A stretch of 64,000 nt of DNA, from the NCBI GenBank assembly GCA_002328585.1, contig DCUV01000060.1, forward strand, positions 144,569-208,568, read 5' to 3'. This document shows positions 1 through 9,044 of the stretch, piece by piece; the stretch's first letter is position 1, and every line of letters starts with the position of its first letter. The notes below the pieces were generated by a model. The model ran no database searches, was not told the origin of the DNA, and saw nothing but the letters and a program-made list of their open reading frames with translations. This stretch comes from Spirochaetia bacterium UBA2205 (GTDB lineage: Bacteria; Spirochaetota; UBA4802; UB4802). Both the position numbers and the translations under genes were made by a program.

Positions 1-2
1 AT

Positions 3-1145
3 GGCATAGTCTATGAATTTTTTATTTTCTGTTTTAAAGTTGCTTCATTGATTATGCGGCATAAAGCTCATTTAAAAGGGAAAGAATATCTAAAAAAAAT
101 CCCCCACCTTGTAATATTTGCCCCTACGCATGATAGCTATTTTGAGGTGCCATCCCTTTCAAAGGTATATTATTCATTGAAACCACGTCCACACTTTGTG
201 GTAATGGCAAAAAAAGATTTTTTAAGTGGGAACTATCTGGCATCAAATTTTGGAGAAAAGAATAAACTGCTCTATTATTTTTTTTATTTTTTAGATAAAA
301 CAGGGTTGCCAAAAGCTTTTTTCAAAAAGATGAAACTGATTGATATTCCACGCCCCTTCATAGAAGATTTTGACAATAAAAATCAGGTGAAACATGAGAT
401 ACACTCTCAGATGGTAAAGTTTAAACATTCTATACATAGTGGTTTTTCTACGCTTATATTTCCGGAAGGGACAACGTGGAGTTTTGGAGGTTTAAAAAAT
501 TTACGCAGTGGGATATTCCAGCTTGTTGATAGTACCTATCGCCACTTCAGGCAAAAATTATATATACTGCCAATTAATGTTAAGGTTGACCGTTGCATAG
601 CCGGTAAAAAGGATATTTTTATAAATGTTGGGGAGCCCTTTTTTATGCTTGGGGATAAAGAAAAATTTTTAGATAGAGTTTCTGAAATTTTAAAAAGTTT
701 ACATACCATAACCTTCAGTCAGATTGCTGCAACATATCTCCAGCGCATGGCAATGGCGGTTGAAAATATTGATAAAGCGATAGTTCTTAAAAAAGAAGAA
801 TTGGCATCACAGTTAGATACTGTCATCAATGATATTATTGTGCTGGTCAAAGAAGGGAAACTGCCCGGTATTGATGAATACCTTTTTGATAGTAACTATC
901 GCCACAAAAAATTAAAACGGTTTTTAAAATTTTGCATCAAGAAAGGGTATATTGAAAAGATTGATGGACAGTATATGATCAATGCTCAACGGGTGCTCGC
1001 TTCATTTCATATCAAGAGCTACAGGAAGGAAAATCCCGTTGGATTTACCGCTAACGAATTTTTATCTATTAATTATAATTGCATTATGACAATATATGAA
1101 AAGTACTGTAATAATTACAAAGTAATTACAGCGCCTATACAGTAA
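3..1145 (+). CDS. PlsC-like glycerolipid acyltransferase, N terminus cut by window edge
   Basis: Probable membrane-associated acyltransferase that adds an acyl chain to a glycerolipid or related acceptor. The frame is open to the left edge of the window, so the true start, probably with a membrane anchor, lies outside; an in-frame TTG at 48 is the first usable internal start. Counting from that TTG, motif I is PTHDSYFEVP (26-35), with His followed by Glu (HX4E) where the family normally has HX4D. The substrate-binding motif FPEGTT lies near 139-144, followed by a G-rich segment. The last 125 residues form a charged, helical-looking tail that I do not recognise. The gene ends 5 bp from the convergent neighbour. 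Family assignment is fairly safe; the substrate is unknown. Confidence 0.7.
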   Translation, partial: GIVYEFFIFCFKVASLIMRHKAHLKGKEYLKKIPHLVIFAPTHDSYFEVPSLSKVYYSLKPRPHFVVMAKKDFLSGNYLASNFGEKNKLLYYFFYFLDKTGLPKAFFKKMKLIDIPRPFIEDFDNKNQVKHEIHSQMVKFKHSIHSGFSTLIFPEGTTWSFGGLKNLRSGIFQLVDSTYRHFRQKLYILPINVKVDRCIAGKKDIFINVGEPFFMLGDKEKFLDRVSEILKSLHTITFSQIAATYLQRMAMAVENIDKAIVLKKEELASQLDTVINDIIVLVKEGKLPGIDEYLFDSNYRHKKLKRFLKFCIKKGYIEKIDGQYMINAQRVLASFHIKSYRKENPVGFTANEFLSINYNCIMTIYEKYCNNYKVITAPIQ

Positions 1146-1150
1146 CAGGT

Positions 1151-1669
1151 TTAATGAATATTGCGTATCCCTCGTTTTACGCCTTCTTTGATGTTTTGCT
1201 GAACCTGCGGAGTTGAAAGTAGATTTTTAATAAATGAAGGGTCCAGGCTATAGAAAAGCGCAACTGATGTTAACAGTATTACAAGCGCTAACCAGCGGGT
1301 ATAGATACCTGCAGTTTGCTTAAACAAAAATACAGCAATAATGACAAGAACAACCGGTGCAACATATGCAACAGGTATAAGCTTTGTATTAACCGGCAGT
1401 GTCATAAATTTTGATATATAGGGGGCAATATCAATCATGGTATTTTTATAGATAACATACAGCGCTGCAATGGTAACGATCAGCGCTAACCATGATGCCA
1501 ATGTTGTAAACACACCCTGTGTTCTGTATATTTCATAGACAATAGCTGGAATAATACTGAGAGCTATAATAAGTGGCATACTTTTCCATATGCCTATACC
1601 AGCTCCTGCTAGTGCGATACCGGTAATAACTGCACAAATAATTGGTGCATTTTTATGTTCCTTTGCCAT
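1151..1669 (-). CDS. multi-pass membrane protein, unknown function
   Basis: A 172-residue protein with about five hydrophobic segments (roughly 9-27, 32-47, 53-72, 98-117 and 124-142) and a short basic C-terminal tail after residue 150. The start is well supported by an AGGAGG Shine-Dalgarno at 1676-1682, just upstream of the ATG at 1669. It lies 26 bp downstream of the phosphofructokinase gene on the same strand, so the two may be co-transcribed. I recognise no family; a small inner-membrane protein is all that can be said. Confidence 0.7.
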   Translation of the reverse strand: MAKEHKNAPIICAVITGIALAGAGIGIWKSMPLIIALSIIPAIVYEIYRTQGVFTTLASWLALIVTIAALYVIYKNTMIDIAPYISKFMTLPVNTKLIPVAYVAPVVLVIIAVFLFKQTAGIYTRWLALVILLTSVALFYSLDPSFIKNLLSTPQVQQNIKEGVKRGIRNIH

Positions 1670-1695
1670 TGCAAACCTCCTTTAGAATAAAATTA

Positions 1696-3006
1696 TTATT
1701 CATTTATCATCGCAAAAGGTTGTCCTGTTGCGTCAAGTACACTGCTATAGAAGCGCGAATGGGGATCTATGCGCTTTCGTTTTGAAATTGCAACCTCAAC
1801 CGGGACATGAGTGTATATATTACTCCATTGGCCAATGACTAAATCTGTTTTCCCGGCCATACCGGCATGAACGGCATTCTGCCCTAATAATGTACAATAG
1901 ATAGAATCATTGGGAACTGCGGGGGCACTGCGTATCATATAGCTTGGATCAATGTATTTTAAATTAATTTCAATCTTTTTTTGTTTAAAATATTCCTGTA
2001 TCTTTTCTTTTAGATAGACACCAATGTCAGCCAATTTTACATTGCCTGAAGCATCATATTGTTTATCAGAATCTTTTTGCAGTATTTCCTGTCCTGCACC
2101 TTCAGCGACACATATGACAGCATGTCCTCTTCTTTGCAACCTATTTTCAAGATGGGCGCATAATCCATTTGCTCCATACAGTTCAAAGGGAACCTCGGGC
2201 AATAATACAAAATTGACATCATTGCTTGCCAGTGCTGCATTTGCCGCAATAAAACCTGAGTGCCTGCCCATAAGTTTAACAAGTCCTATCCCGTTGGGTG
2301 CTCCTATTGCTTCTGTATGCGCTGCATAGATTGCCTCTACAGCAATAGAAAAAGCTGTCTCAAATCCAAATGAACGCTGAATAAAGCTTATGTCATTGTC
2401 GATAGTTTTTGGGATACCAACTGCTGCCAGGGGCAACCCTCTTTGTAATGCAATCATGGCAATGTCGTGTGAGCCCCGCAGTGTACCATCGCCACCTATT
2501 GTATAGAGGATGCTGACGTTTAGTTTTTGCAGTGTATCAACAAGTTTTTCCATATCCCTGGTGCCACCACGCGATGAACCCAGAATGCTTCCGCCCTGCA
2601 TATGGATTGATTTTACATTGTCAGGATTTAAGGGGATGGGGGTATAATTATATTCAGGATTTAATCCATTATATCCATAGGGTATGCCAATGATGTCATT
2701 TATTCCATATCCATAATACGATTCCATCACCAGTGAACGGATAACATCATTAATCCCCGGGCTTAATCCTCCGCAACTGGTAATAGCGACTCGTGTTGTT
2801 TCAGGATTAAAAAAAATTTTTTCACGAGGTCCTGCAGCTTCAAAGCTTTCAATTGTTTCTCCACCGGAGGGAGGTTTTTTACCTATAAATGCATTAAAAC
2901 GAACTCTAATGGCATCATTAATAAAAGCAGCTTCACGCTGGCTATATTTTATTGCTAAAGGAGAAACAACGGTGCATTGTCCTAAATTTTTTATCGTTGT
3001 CGGCAT
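1696..3006 (-). CDS. pfkA: 6-phosphofructokinase, plant/trypanosome-like subgroup
   Basis: Phosphorylates fructose 6-phosphate to fructose 1,6-bisphosphate in glycolysis (cytoplasm). The 436-residue protein carries the PFK hallmarks: GGLSPGIND near 77-85, GGDGT near 170, PKTIDND near 200, SFGFETA near 213 and MGRHSGF near 245. GGDGT together with the Lys of PKTIDND is the combination seen in ATP-using trypanosomatid and plant-type enzymes. Classical PPi enzymes have GGDD, so ATP is the more likely phosphoryl donor, but this is inferred from two positions. The N-terminal extension of about 70 residues before the first Rossmann strand is typical of this long subgroup. The short membrane protein gene follows on the same strand. 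Confidence 0.88.
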   Translation of the reverse strand: MPTTIKNLGQCTVVSPLAIKYSQREAAFINDAIRVRFNAFIGKKPPSGGETIESFEAAGPREKIFFNPETTRVAITSCGGLSPGINDVIRSLVMESYYGYGINDIIGIPYGYNGLNPEYNYTPIPLNPDNVKSIHMQGGSILGSSRGGTRDMEKLVDTLQKLNVSILYTIGGDGTLRGSHDIAMIALQRGLPLAAVGIPKTIDNDISFIQRSFGFETAFSIAVEAIYAAHTEAIGAPNGIGLVKLMGRHSGFIAANAALASNDVNFVLLPEVPFELYGANGLCAHLENRLQRRGHAVICVAEGAGQEILQKDSDKQYDASGNVKLADIGVYLKEKIQEYFKQKKIEINLKYIDPSYMIRSAPAVPNDSIYCTLLGQNAVHAGMAGKTDLVIGQWSNIYTHVPVEVAISKRKRIDPHSRFYSSVLDATGQPFAMINE

Positions 3007-3068
3007 ATAATTTTCCTCAATAATATGATTATTTACCGTTATAATTCCAGGTTAACGCAACACATTTT

Positions 3069-3145
3069 GTCATTCTGAGGGACGAAGTCCCAGAAAATAT
3101 ACTCTTTCATAAAAGACACGATTCTTCGCTGACGCTCAGAATGAC
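3069..3145 (-). repeat. dispersed ~80-bp palindromic-end repeat, copy 1
   Basis: Bounded by inverted arms GTCATTCTGAG (3069-3079) and CTCAGAATGAC (3135-3145). Its reverse complement matches the element at 11351-11427 along nearly its whole length, including the internal GCGAAGAATC, TTTATGAAAGA and TATATT blocks and the short GGGAC/GTCCC stem. A degenerate second arm follows at about 3171-3205, as it also does beside the other copy. No coding capacity. It looks like a REP/MITE-type intergenic repeat. Confidence 0.75.
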
Positions 3146-3269
3146 ATATCCCCACAATGGCACGATTCTTTGTTTGCGCTCAAAATTCTATTGTCACAGC
3201 ATATAAGTATGGTAATGAATTTATTCAATAACTTTTCATAGGTTTTTTTACAATCACTTTTTTGCCGAT

Positions 3270-3279
3270 AACTATCGCC
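3270..3279 (-). repeat. GGCGATAGTT motif, intergenic copy
   Basis: Exact 10-mer on the complement, with context GGCGATAGTTATCGGC. One of eleven exact copies counted in the window. Confidence 0.6.
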
Positions 3280-3461
3280 AATCATACTAATTTGTTCCAT
3301 AATTCCATATATGGTAATCTACTTTGCTATTGTTCATAGAGCATGTGTAAGCACAACGATAGGATGCTGTATAATAATTTTTTTATTGATTTTTTTATAG
3401 CAACTCAATAATGTAAAAAAGATGTTTTTATAGTGTAGTACAATAATAAAGCGAGGGTGTT

Positions 3462-4787
3462 ATGGCGCAAAAAGAAGATATTGTATTTCCAAAGGGATTT
3501 TTGTGGGGCACCGCAACTGCAGCTCATCAGATAGAAGGTGGCACTACAAACAACAACTGGTGGCTTTTTGAAAAAGAAGGTACAATCAAAAATAATGACA
3601 GCGCCCTTGTTGCCTGTGATCACTGGAATCGCTTTAAACAGGATTTTGATCTTTTAAAAAAGCTCAACTGTAATGCATATCGCATGTCAATAGAGTGGTC
3701 ACGGGTTTTCCCCCAGCCCGGGACGCTTGATAAAAAGGCACTTGACCATTATGTGACGATGATAAACGAGTTGCTAAAGCGCAAAATAACGCCTTTTGTG
3801 ACATTGTTTCATTTTACACTTCCTATCTGGTGGTGCAACGAAGGCGGCTTATTAAACAGAGATAAAAAACACCTTGAGCATTTTAAACAGTTTTGCGATG
3901 TTGTTGCTAAAACATTGAAAGGGAAGGTAAAATTCTACAATACCATTAACGAGCCAAGTATCGTCATGCTTGGCTATATTACCGGTACATCTGCTCCTGG
4001 ACAAAAAAATATGCTCAAAGCCATTAAAGCGCTGGGTACAACAATGCTGATGCATGCCATTGCTTACCATAGCATTAAATCTGTTGACCCTGATGCAAAG
4101 GTTGGGATAGTGCACAATGTTCAGATTACAAAACCGTACAATCCTGACAGTATCATGGATAAGCTATTTACAGCGTTTGCTGATTATTGTTTTAATGGAG
4201 CTATTATCCGCTCCTTAAAAAAGGGAAAATTGCCCTTGCAAATTTTTTCATCACACAGGGAGCTAATCAATACCAATGATTTTATAGGCGTTAATTTCTA
4301 TAACTTCATCAGGCTATCATTGCGATTAAAGGATCTGGCCGTACCTGCTACTGACAACCCCATATGTGGCAAAAAAGGCTTATGTGTCAGCCTTGGATGG
4401 GAACCATACCCTGAAGGATTTTATCTGGCTATAAAGCGAATGCATAATGCTTTCCCTCATATTCCCATGTATATTACCGAAAATGGCATAGGCACCAATG
4501 ATGATAGCTGGCGACAGCGTGTGCTTATTGACCACCTCAAGATGCTTCATAAGGCAATCACCGAAGGTGTTGACATCCGAGGGTATTTCTACTGGTCGCT
4601 CATTGATAACTTTGAATGGGAGCATGGGTACGAACCACGCTTTGGATTGGTACATGTTGATTTTAAAACCCAGAAACGTACCATAAAACCAAGTGGTATG
4701 GTATATGCTCACATTGCCAAAAGCAATGCGCTGCCTGCAGCGATACTCAAAAAATTTCCTGAAGAAATTTATAAACCACAATTTTAA
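3462..4787 (+). CDS. GH1 family beta-glycosidase (beta-glucosidase type)
   Basis: Retaining glycoside hydrolase of family 1 that releases beta-linked glucose, galactose or a phosphorylated sugar; it has no signal peptide, so it is cytoplasmic. The N-terminal signature FLWGTATAAHQIEG is at about 11-24. The acid/base glutamate is in TINEP near 161-165 and the nucleophile glutamate in ITENG near 338-342; both are intact. At 441 residues it is of normal family length. The start ATG at 3462 follows GAGGG at 3453-3457. The gene stands alone, with no PTS or transporter next to it, so the substrate cannot be read from context. The convergent neighbour ends 20 bp away, with a GGCGATAGTT motif in the gap. 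Confidence 0.92.
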   Translation: MAQKEDIVFPKGFLWGTATAAHQIEGGTTNNNWWLFEKEGTIKNNDSALVACDHWNRFKQDFDLLKKLNCNAYRMSIEWSRVFPQPGTLDKKALDHYVTMINELLKRKITPFVTLFHFTLPIWWCNEGGLLNRDKKHLEHFKQFCDVVAKTLKGKVKFYNTINEPSIVMLGYITGTSAPGQKNMLKAIKALGTTMLMHAIAYHSIKSVDPDAKVGIVHNVQITKPYNPDSIMDKLFTAFADYCFNGAIIRSLKKGKLPLQIFSSHRELINTNDFIGVNFYNFIRLSLRLKDLAVPATDNPICGKKGLCVSLGWEPYPEGFYLAIKRMHNAFPHIPMYITENGIGTNDDSWRQRVLIDHLKMLHKAITEGVDIRGYFYWSLIDNFEWEHGYEPRFGLVHVDFKTQKRTIKPSGMVYAHIAKSNALPAAILKKFPEEIYKPQF

Positions 4788-4791
4788 TGGG

Positions 4792-4801
4792 GGCGATAGT
4801 T
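4792..4801 (+). repeat. GGCGATAGTT motif, intergenic copy
   Basis: Exact 10-mer, extended form GGGCGATAGTTACTGTTTA, placed between the two convergent stop codons (4787 and 4807). Confidence 0.6.
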
Positions 4802-4806
4802 ACTGT

Positions 4807-5457
4807 TTAATACATCCATCCCAGGAAACCAAGTGCTATTATGTTCATTATTATTGGAACAGCATAGATGATGCCAACAGCAATAATCTTCTTTTTGATA
4901 GTGGATAGTCCAATCACAATATTAGCAAAGAAGAAGAAATGAAAATATCCAAACAAAAAGATGAGCCACACTCCCTTGAATGACAACCGCCAGTATTCGT
5001 ATTCCCAAACAAGGTGACCCCCAACATTGAGTAAACATTCAACAAACACACAAAAAGCCGAATACCCAATAGCCCAGAACCATTGTTCGGGAATACCTAA
5101 AATCTTTATGTTTTTGCCGGTTAACGTGTGATAAAAAATAATCCCTATAATGCTAAACATAAACATTATTTCAATATTCCAGCCAACCATGGTGCGCAGT
5201 GCAGTATCCCCTGGTGTTGTCCATACTGCTGAACGCTGTGTAAGGTGCATAACCCATCCATTCCATGTTTCATTGAAAAAATCCACACCAAAAATCGTAA
5301 GTCCTGCAAAAATGGCATTCCAGTTGCCGCTTGTTCGAGCCTCTTTCATCTCACGTGTATAGATATAGAAAACAATAGCCAGTAGTGGTATTACATACCA
5401 CTTAATCATTGATAAATCCCGCAAACCCTGTAATGCCTGAATAGTAGCCTGAGTCAT
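4807..5457 (-). CDS. multi-pass membrane protein, unknown function
   Basis: Integral membrane protein of 216 residues with about six hydrophobic segments and many aromatic residues. The start is set at the ATG at 5457, because the complement reads AGGAGGT six bases before it; a longer frame from 5475 would bury that Shine-Dalgarno. Between the helices are conserved-looking polar stretches (VDFFNETWNGWVMH, VECLLNVGGHLVWEYEYW), which suggest a conserved fold rather than random hydrophobic sequence. I do not recognise a family. The next gene on the right is divergent. Confidence 0.7.
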   Translation of the reverse strand: MTQATIQALQGLRDLSMIKWYVIPLLAIVFYIYTREMKEARTSGNWNAIFAGLTIFGVDFFNETWNGWVMHLTQRSAVWTTPGDTALRTMVGWNIEIMFMFSIIGIIFYHTLTGKNIKILGIPEQWFWAIGYSAFCVFVECLLNVGGHLVWEYEYWRLSFKGVWLIFLFGYFHFFFFANIVIGLSTIKKKIIAVGIIYAVPIIMNIIALGFLGWMY

Positions 5458-5591
5458 TGTATACCTCCTGATCATAAGGTACTTATCTAAATTGTATTAA
5501 TAGCCTTATGGGCACAGAACAATAATAAAAACAGCTTTTCAATTGGTGAAGAAATGAAAAAAGCGGTTTTTTCAGATACCTATAAATAGTA

Positions 5592-5620
5592 TTGACATAC
5601 AACGTAATGATTTATTATAT
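5592..5620 (+). promoter_or_regulatory. sigma70-type promoter for the GT2 gene
   Basis: TTGACA at 5592-5597, a 17-bp spacer, then TTATAT at 5615-5620. It sits about 100 bp upstream of the glycosyltransferase start at 5723 and gives a rather long 5' leader. The -35 is perfect and the -10 is weaker. Confidence 0.55.
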
Positions 5621-5722
5621 GGTACTCATAAATTATTGTAAAGTATTTTTTATGCGCTATACTCCGTTTTTAATATTTCATTACTGTATTTATCCTTCTT
5701 ACAAAAAAAGGAAGTACCCCCT

Positions 5723-7267
5723 ATGAAGCTTTTTATACTTATTTTTTATGGTCTGATATTATTGTTACTCTCAATATTTGGAGCTCACCGCTATTATACG
5801 ATGTATCTTTTCATTAAACATAGTAGAAACAAAGTTAAACCAAAAGCTGTTTTTAAGAATTTACCAAAGGTTACCGTTCAATTGCCTATCTATAATGAGC
5901 AATATGTGGTGGAGCGCCTTATCAACGCGGTAACACAGTTAGATTACCCAAAGAAGAAATTAGAGATTCAGGTTCTGGATGATTCTACTGATGAAACATC
6001 AGCGTTAGCTGAAAAGATCTGCAAACAAAAGCGTAAAGAAGGCTATACTATTGCCTATATCCACCGAACAGATAGAACAGGTTTTAAAGCCGGTGCGCTG
6101 GAAAATGGGCTTACATATACTGACAGCGAGTTCATTGCTGTATTTGATGCAGATTTTATGCCCAATCCTGACTTTTTACAAAAAACCATACATTATTTTA
6201 CTGACCCAACTATCGGCATGGTTCAAACCAGATGGGACCATATTAACCGCCATTATTCACTATTAACTGAGTGCCAGAGTATTTTATTAGATGGTCATTT
6301 CATGATTGAGCATACTGCCAGGAATCGTTCTGGAAGATTTTTTAACTTTAACGGTACTGCCGGTATATGGCGAAGACAGGCTATCATTGATGGTGGAGGC
6401 TGGCAGCATGATACAATTACTGAAGATTTAGACTTGAGCTACCGTTCACAAATTAGTGGCTGGAAGTTTTTATATCTTCCGGATGTTACGGTACCTGCCG
6501 AATTGCCTATTGAGATTTCAGCTTTTAAAGCACAACAGTTCAGATGGGCAAAAGGCTCTATCCAGGTCTTCAAGAAGCTTTATAAAACTATCCTCAATGC
6601 TCAACTTCCATTGAAAATCAAGATTGAATCATTTATGCATTTAGGTGCAAACTTCGCTTACTTGCTCATGGTATTTCTTACTCTTCTGATGCCTGTTGCC
6701 CTATGGGTGCGATATTATGGCGGATTTAAAAAATTTGCGTATTTAGATTTGCCTATTTTTATATTAGCAACGCTATCAGTAATAATTTTTTATTTTTACA
6801 CTGAATTATCCATTCTTTATCATAATAAAAATAGCTTTGATTCAAAGTTTAAACCATTGCTCTATCTGCCAATGGTACTTGCTGTTGGTATCGGCTTGTC
6901 CATCAACAACAGTAAAGCTGTCATTGAAGCCCTGTTCAATAAAAAAAGTGATTTCAACAGAACACCAAAATATAATGTTGCATCATTGCATCGTATCAAT
7001 GCACTAGGGCATGTAAAGACTTTGTTGAAGAATAAATATAGCCTCCATACTATTAATGGTGTATCAATCATTGAATTTATTCTGGGGCTGTATATGTCCC
7101 TTGCTGTGTATTTTGCTTTTGATAAAAACCTCTATGTTTCAATACCACTTATAATGCTATTTCAGGTGGGCTATCTTTATACTTCATTATTTACCATAAT
7201 CAATAGTATTACCCATCACATTATTGTTATAGCCAATAGTTTACGTCGTGGTGTGGTGAATGATTAA
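5723..7267 (+). CDS. membrane GT2 glycosyltransferase, cellulose synthase-like
   Basis: Processive-type family 2 glycosyltransferase that makes a beta-linked polysaccharide or a glycosylated lipid from nucleotide sugars at the inner membrane. One N-terminal membrane segment (about 2-24) precedes the GT-A domain. Visible catalytic motifs are QLPIYNE (53-59), DDS (86-88), FDAD (141-144), TED (233-235) and QQFRW (271-275). That is the D, DxD, D, QxxRW set of cellulose synthase/CslA-type enzymes. Four to five membrane helices follow, at about 305-410 and 450-500. No PilZ domain or partner subunit is encoded next to it. The product is unknown; mannan, glucan or glycolipid are all possible. Confidence 0.85.
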   Translation: MKLFILIFYGLILLLLSIFGAHRYYTMYLFIKHSRNKVKPKAVFKNLPKVTVQLPIYNEQYVVERLINAVTQLDYPKKKLEIQVLDDSTDETSALAEKICKQKRKEGYTIAYIHRTDRTGFKAGALENGLTYTDSEFIAVFDADFMPNPDFLQKTIHYFTDPTIGMVQTRWDHINRHYSLLTECQSILLDGHFMIEHTARNRSGRFFNFNGTAGIWRRQAIIDGGGWQHDTITEDLDLSYRSQISGWKFLYLPDVTVPAELPIEISAFKAQQFRWAKGSIQVFKKLYKTILNAQLPLKIKIESFMHLGANFAYLLMVFLTLLMPVALWVRYYGGFKKFAYLDLPIFILATLSVIIFYFYTELSILYHNKNSFDSKFKPLLYLPMVLAVGIGLSINNSKAVIEALFNKKSDFNRTPKYNVASLHRINALGHVKTLLKNKYSLHTINGVSIIEFILGLYMSLAVYFAFDKNLYVSIPLIMLFQVGYLYTSLFTIINSITHHIIVIANSLRRGVVND

Positions 7268-7312
7268 ATAATTATTTCTGTCAACAGCAGTTTATAACAC
7301 ACCTCATAGCCC

Positions 7313-7327
7313 AGCAATGTCATTGCT
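7313..7327. promoter_or_regulatory. perfect palindrome upstream of nikR, possible operator
   Basis: AGCAATG-T-CATTGCT, a perfect 7-1-7 inverted repeat 84 bp before the nikR-like start. It is not the GTATGA-N16-TCATAC site of E. coli NikR, so its binding protein is unknown. Confidence 0.35.
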
Positions 7328-7410
7328 TCTTCGCTGTAAAAAATTTACTTGCACAAAGTAGATTATTGCTTCATCATAGCTATGTAAAAAATTAATGTGA
7401 GGGAAGCATT

Positions 7411-7830
7411 ATGAATAGTGTCATTCGTTTTGGTGTATCAATAGATGAAAAGCTTCTTGATAGGTTTGATGCCTTAATCAATGAAAAAGGATATGTCAAT
7501 CGTTCAGAGGCAATACGTGATTTAATCCGTGATATGCTTGTTAAAGAAGATGTTTCCGACCCCAATGCTGAAGTTATCGGGACATTGACATTAGTTTACA
7601 GCCATGATGTTCGTGAGATAGCTGATAAACTCAATGATCTGCAACATGACAATTATAAATACATCATTTCATCAGTACATGTTCATATGGATGAACATAA
7701 TTGTCTTGAGGTTCTATTAATGCGGGGTACCGCTCAACAGGTTAAAAAAATTGCTGATAATTTGCTGGCTATAAAAAATGTTCGACATGGCAAGTTAACT
7801 GTAACAACAACTGTCGACTATCATGAATAA
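7411..7830 (+). CDS. nikR: NikR-type nickel-responsive ribbon-helix-helix regulator
   Basis: Metal-dependent transcription factor. Residues 1-44 form a ribbon-helix-helix DNA-binding domain (VIRFGVSIDEKLLDRFD, then the YVNRSEAIRDLIRD helix). Residues 55-135 form the ACT-like metal-binding domain. The high-affinity nickel ligands of the family are all recognisable: His79 (LQHDN), His90 and His92 (SVHVH) and Cys98 (HNCLE). Length 139 is normal. The start ATG follows GAGGG at about 7398. No nickel transporter or Ni-enzyme gene is adjacent, so the regulon lies elsewhere. A perfect palindrome 84 bp upstream may be used for autoregulation. Confidence 0.9.
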   Translation: MNSVIRFGVSIDEKLLDRFDALINEKGYVNRSEAIRDLIRDMLVKEDVSDPNAEVIGTLTLVYSHDVREIADKLNDLQHDNYKYIISSVHVHMDEHNCLEVLLMRGTAQQVKKIADNLLAIKNVRHGKLTVTTTVDYHE

Positions 7831-7937
7831 AAAATAATTAATTACTCAATTCTGCAGAACAACTATCCGATATAATGATAAGGGTTACTATTACTTCCCG
7901 GTAATGTGCTAACAAACGGAACATAAGGAGATGTTCC

Positions 7938-8825
7938 ATGTATTCATGGATGAGTGCCTTTATTATAACACTATTTATATTGGTTTCAATTAGTTGTGTC
8001 CCACCTGCATATAGATCCAAACCAGATACATCCCGTGATAAGCACAATTACTATAAGTTTGAACAGCCTGAAGAGTATACCCCCTTTCAGGATGATACTA
8101 TGTATATTCAAAAAAATAAAAAAGATACAACCATGCCAGTGTGTTATGATAAATATAGTAAATATGAAGAAGATGGTACTAAACATATCATGAGCGATAG
8201 TTATCAGCACATTAATCCGGTACCTGAAAATAATAGTAAATCCGGGATATGGCATACTGTTAAAAAAGGTGAAACATTATATAGACTTTCAAAAAAATAT
8301 GCTGTTTCTATTAATGACATCCAGACTATGAATAATATCACTAATCCTACTGCCATTAAAGCAGGTCAGCGTATTTTGATACCCATATCGGATGACAGCG
8401 CAGATTGTGGAATAAATAAACAAAGCAAAATCAGCAAAGGAATTATTAAGAAAAGTACGTCAAAACCCTTGTTTATGTGGCCGGTAATACATGTTGCTGC
8501 TGTTGGGCGTGATAACAAAAATGGAGCGCGACCCATTGGTATACTCATTAAAAGCACTCCAAAAAGCAATGTTATGGCAAGTGCAAATGGCACCATTGTA
8601 AAAATTGGGTCAATGCGGGGGTTTGGAAATTTTGTTGTTATACAGCATAAAAAGGATTTTTACACAATATACTCTAAACTAGATGCAATCCGGGTTAAGG
8701 AAGGGCAGGTTGTTGGTTGTGGGACAACAATCGGGATACTTGATGCTACCAATCCTTCACTTCATTTTCAGATTAATCAATCGGGGAAACCGCTGGATCC
8801 TTTGATGTATCTGGCAAAGAAGTAA
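7938..8825 (+). CDS. LysM/M23-domain lipoprotein, peptidase-inactive (NlpD/EnvC-like)
   Basis: Probable outer-membrane or periplasmic lipoprotein acting on or near peptidoglycan. The N-terminal signal ends in lipobox LVSISC, with the lipidated Cys at residue 20. A LysM domain covers about 104-150 (GIWHTVKKGETLYRLS to GQRILIPI). An M23-like beta domain covers about 190-292 (ASANGTIVKIG, VKEGQVVG, SLHFQI). The M23 zinc ligands appear to be missing: there is no HxxxD in the first motif and only one His in SLHFQI. It is therefore more likely an amidase activator of NlpD/EnvC type than an active endopeptidase. AAGGAGA just upstream supports the start. Confidence 0.82.
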   Translation: MYSWMSAFIITLFILVSISCVPPAYRSKPDTSRDKHNYYKFEQPEEYTPFQDDTMYIQKNKKDTTMPVCYDKYSKYEEDGTKHIMSDSYQHINPVPENNSKSGIWHTVKKGETLYRLSKKYAVSINDIQTMNNITNPTAIKAGQRILIPISDDSADCGINKQSKISKGIIKKSTSKPLFMWPVIHVAAVGRDNKNGARPIGILIKSTPKSNVMASANGTIVKIGSMRGFGNFVVIQHKKDFYTIYSKLDAIRVKEGQVVGCGTTIGILDATNPSLHFQINQSGKPLDPLMYLAKK

Positions 8826-9017
8826 TGGTATATCTAAAATTGTAATGTTTTGTCCCACAAAATCCTGGTACAATTATTTTTTGCATGCTGATCAGATGAA
8901 AATTTCTATTTTCTGAGGAGTTACCCATGGCTGGCTTATGATCTCCATAGGGGATGAAAATAGCTGGCGACAGTCATTTTGATGCAGAATTAAGCCTGGA
9001 ATAACAATGTGCAGAGT

Positions 9018-9044
9018 GTCATCCTGAATTCATTTCAGGATATC
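9018..9044 (+). repeat. short fragment resembling the dispersed repeat arm
   Basis: GTCATCCTGAATTCATTTCAGGAT forms its own small inverted repeat (ATCCTGAA/TTCAGGAT) and begins like the arm of the 80-bp repeat. It lies in the otherwise featureless gap between the convergent genes ending at 8825 and 9120. Confidence 0.4.

Larger units (their letters stand above)
3007..3461. other. 455-bp intergenic region between divergent genes, with repeats
   Basis: Divergent gap between phosphofructokinase and the GH1 glycosidase. It holds a near-full copy of the dispersed 80-bp repeat (3069-3145), a decayed extra arm of it (about 3171-3205) and one copy of the GGCGATAGTT motif (3270-3279, complement). The last 100 bp are very A+T-rich and presumably carry the GH1 promoter, but I cannot choose a single -35/-10 pair with confidence. 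No RNA gene is visible. Confidence 0.6.
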
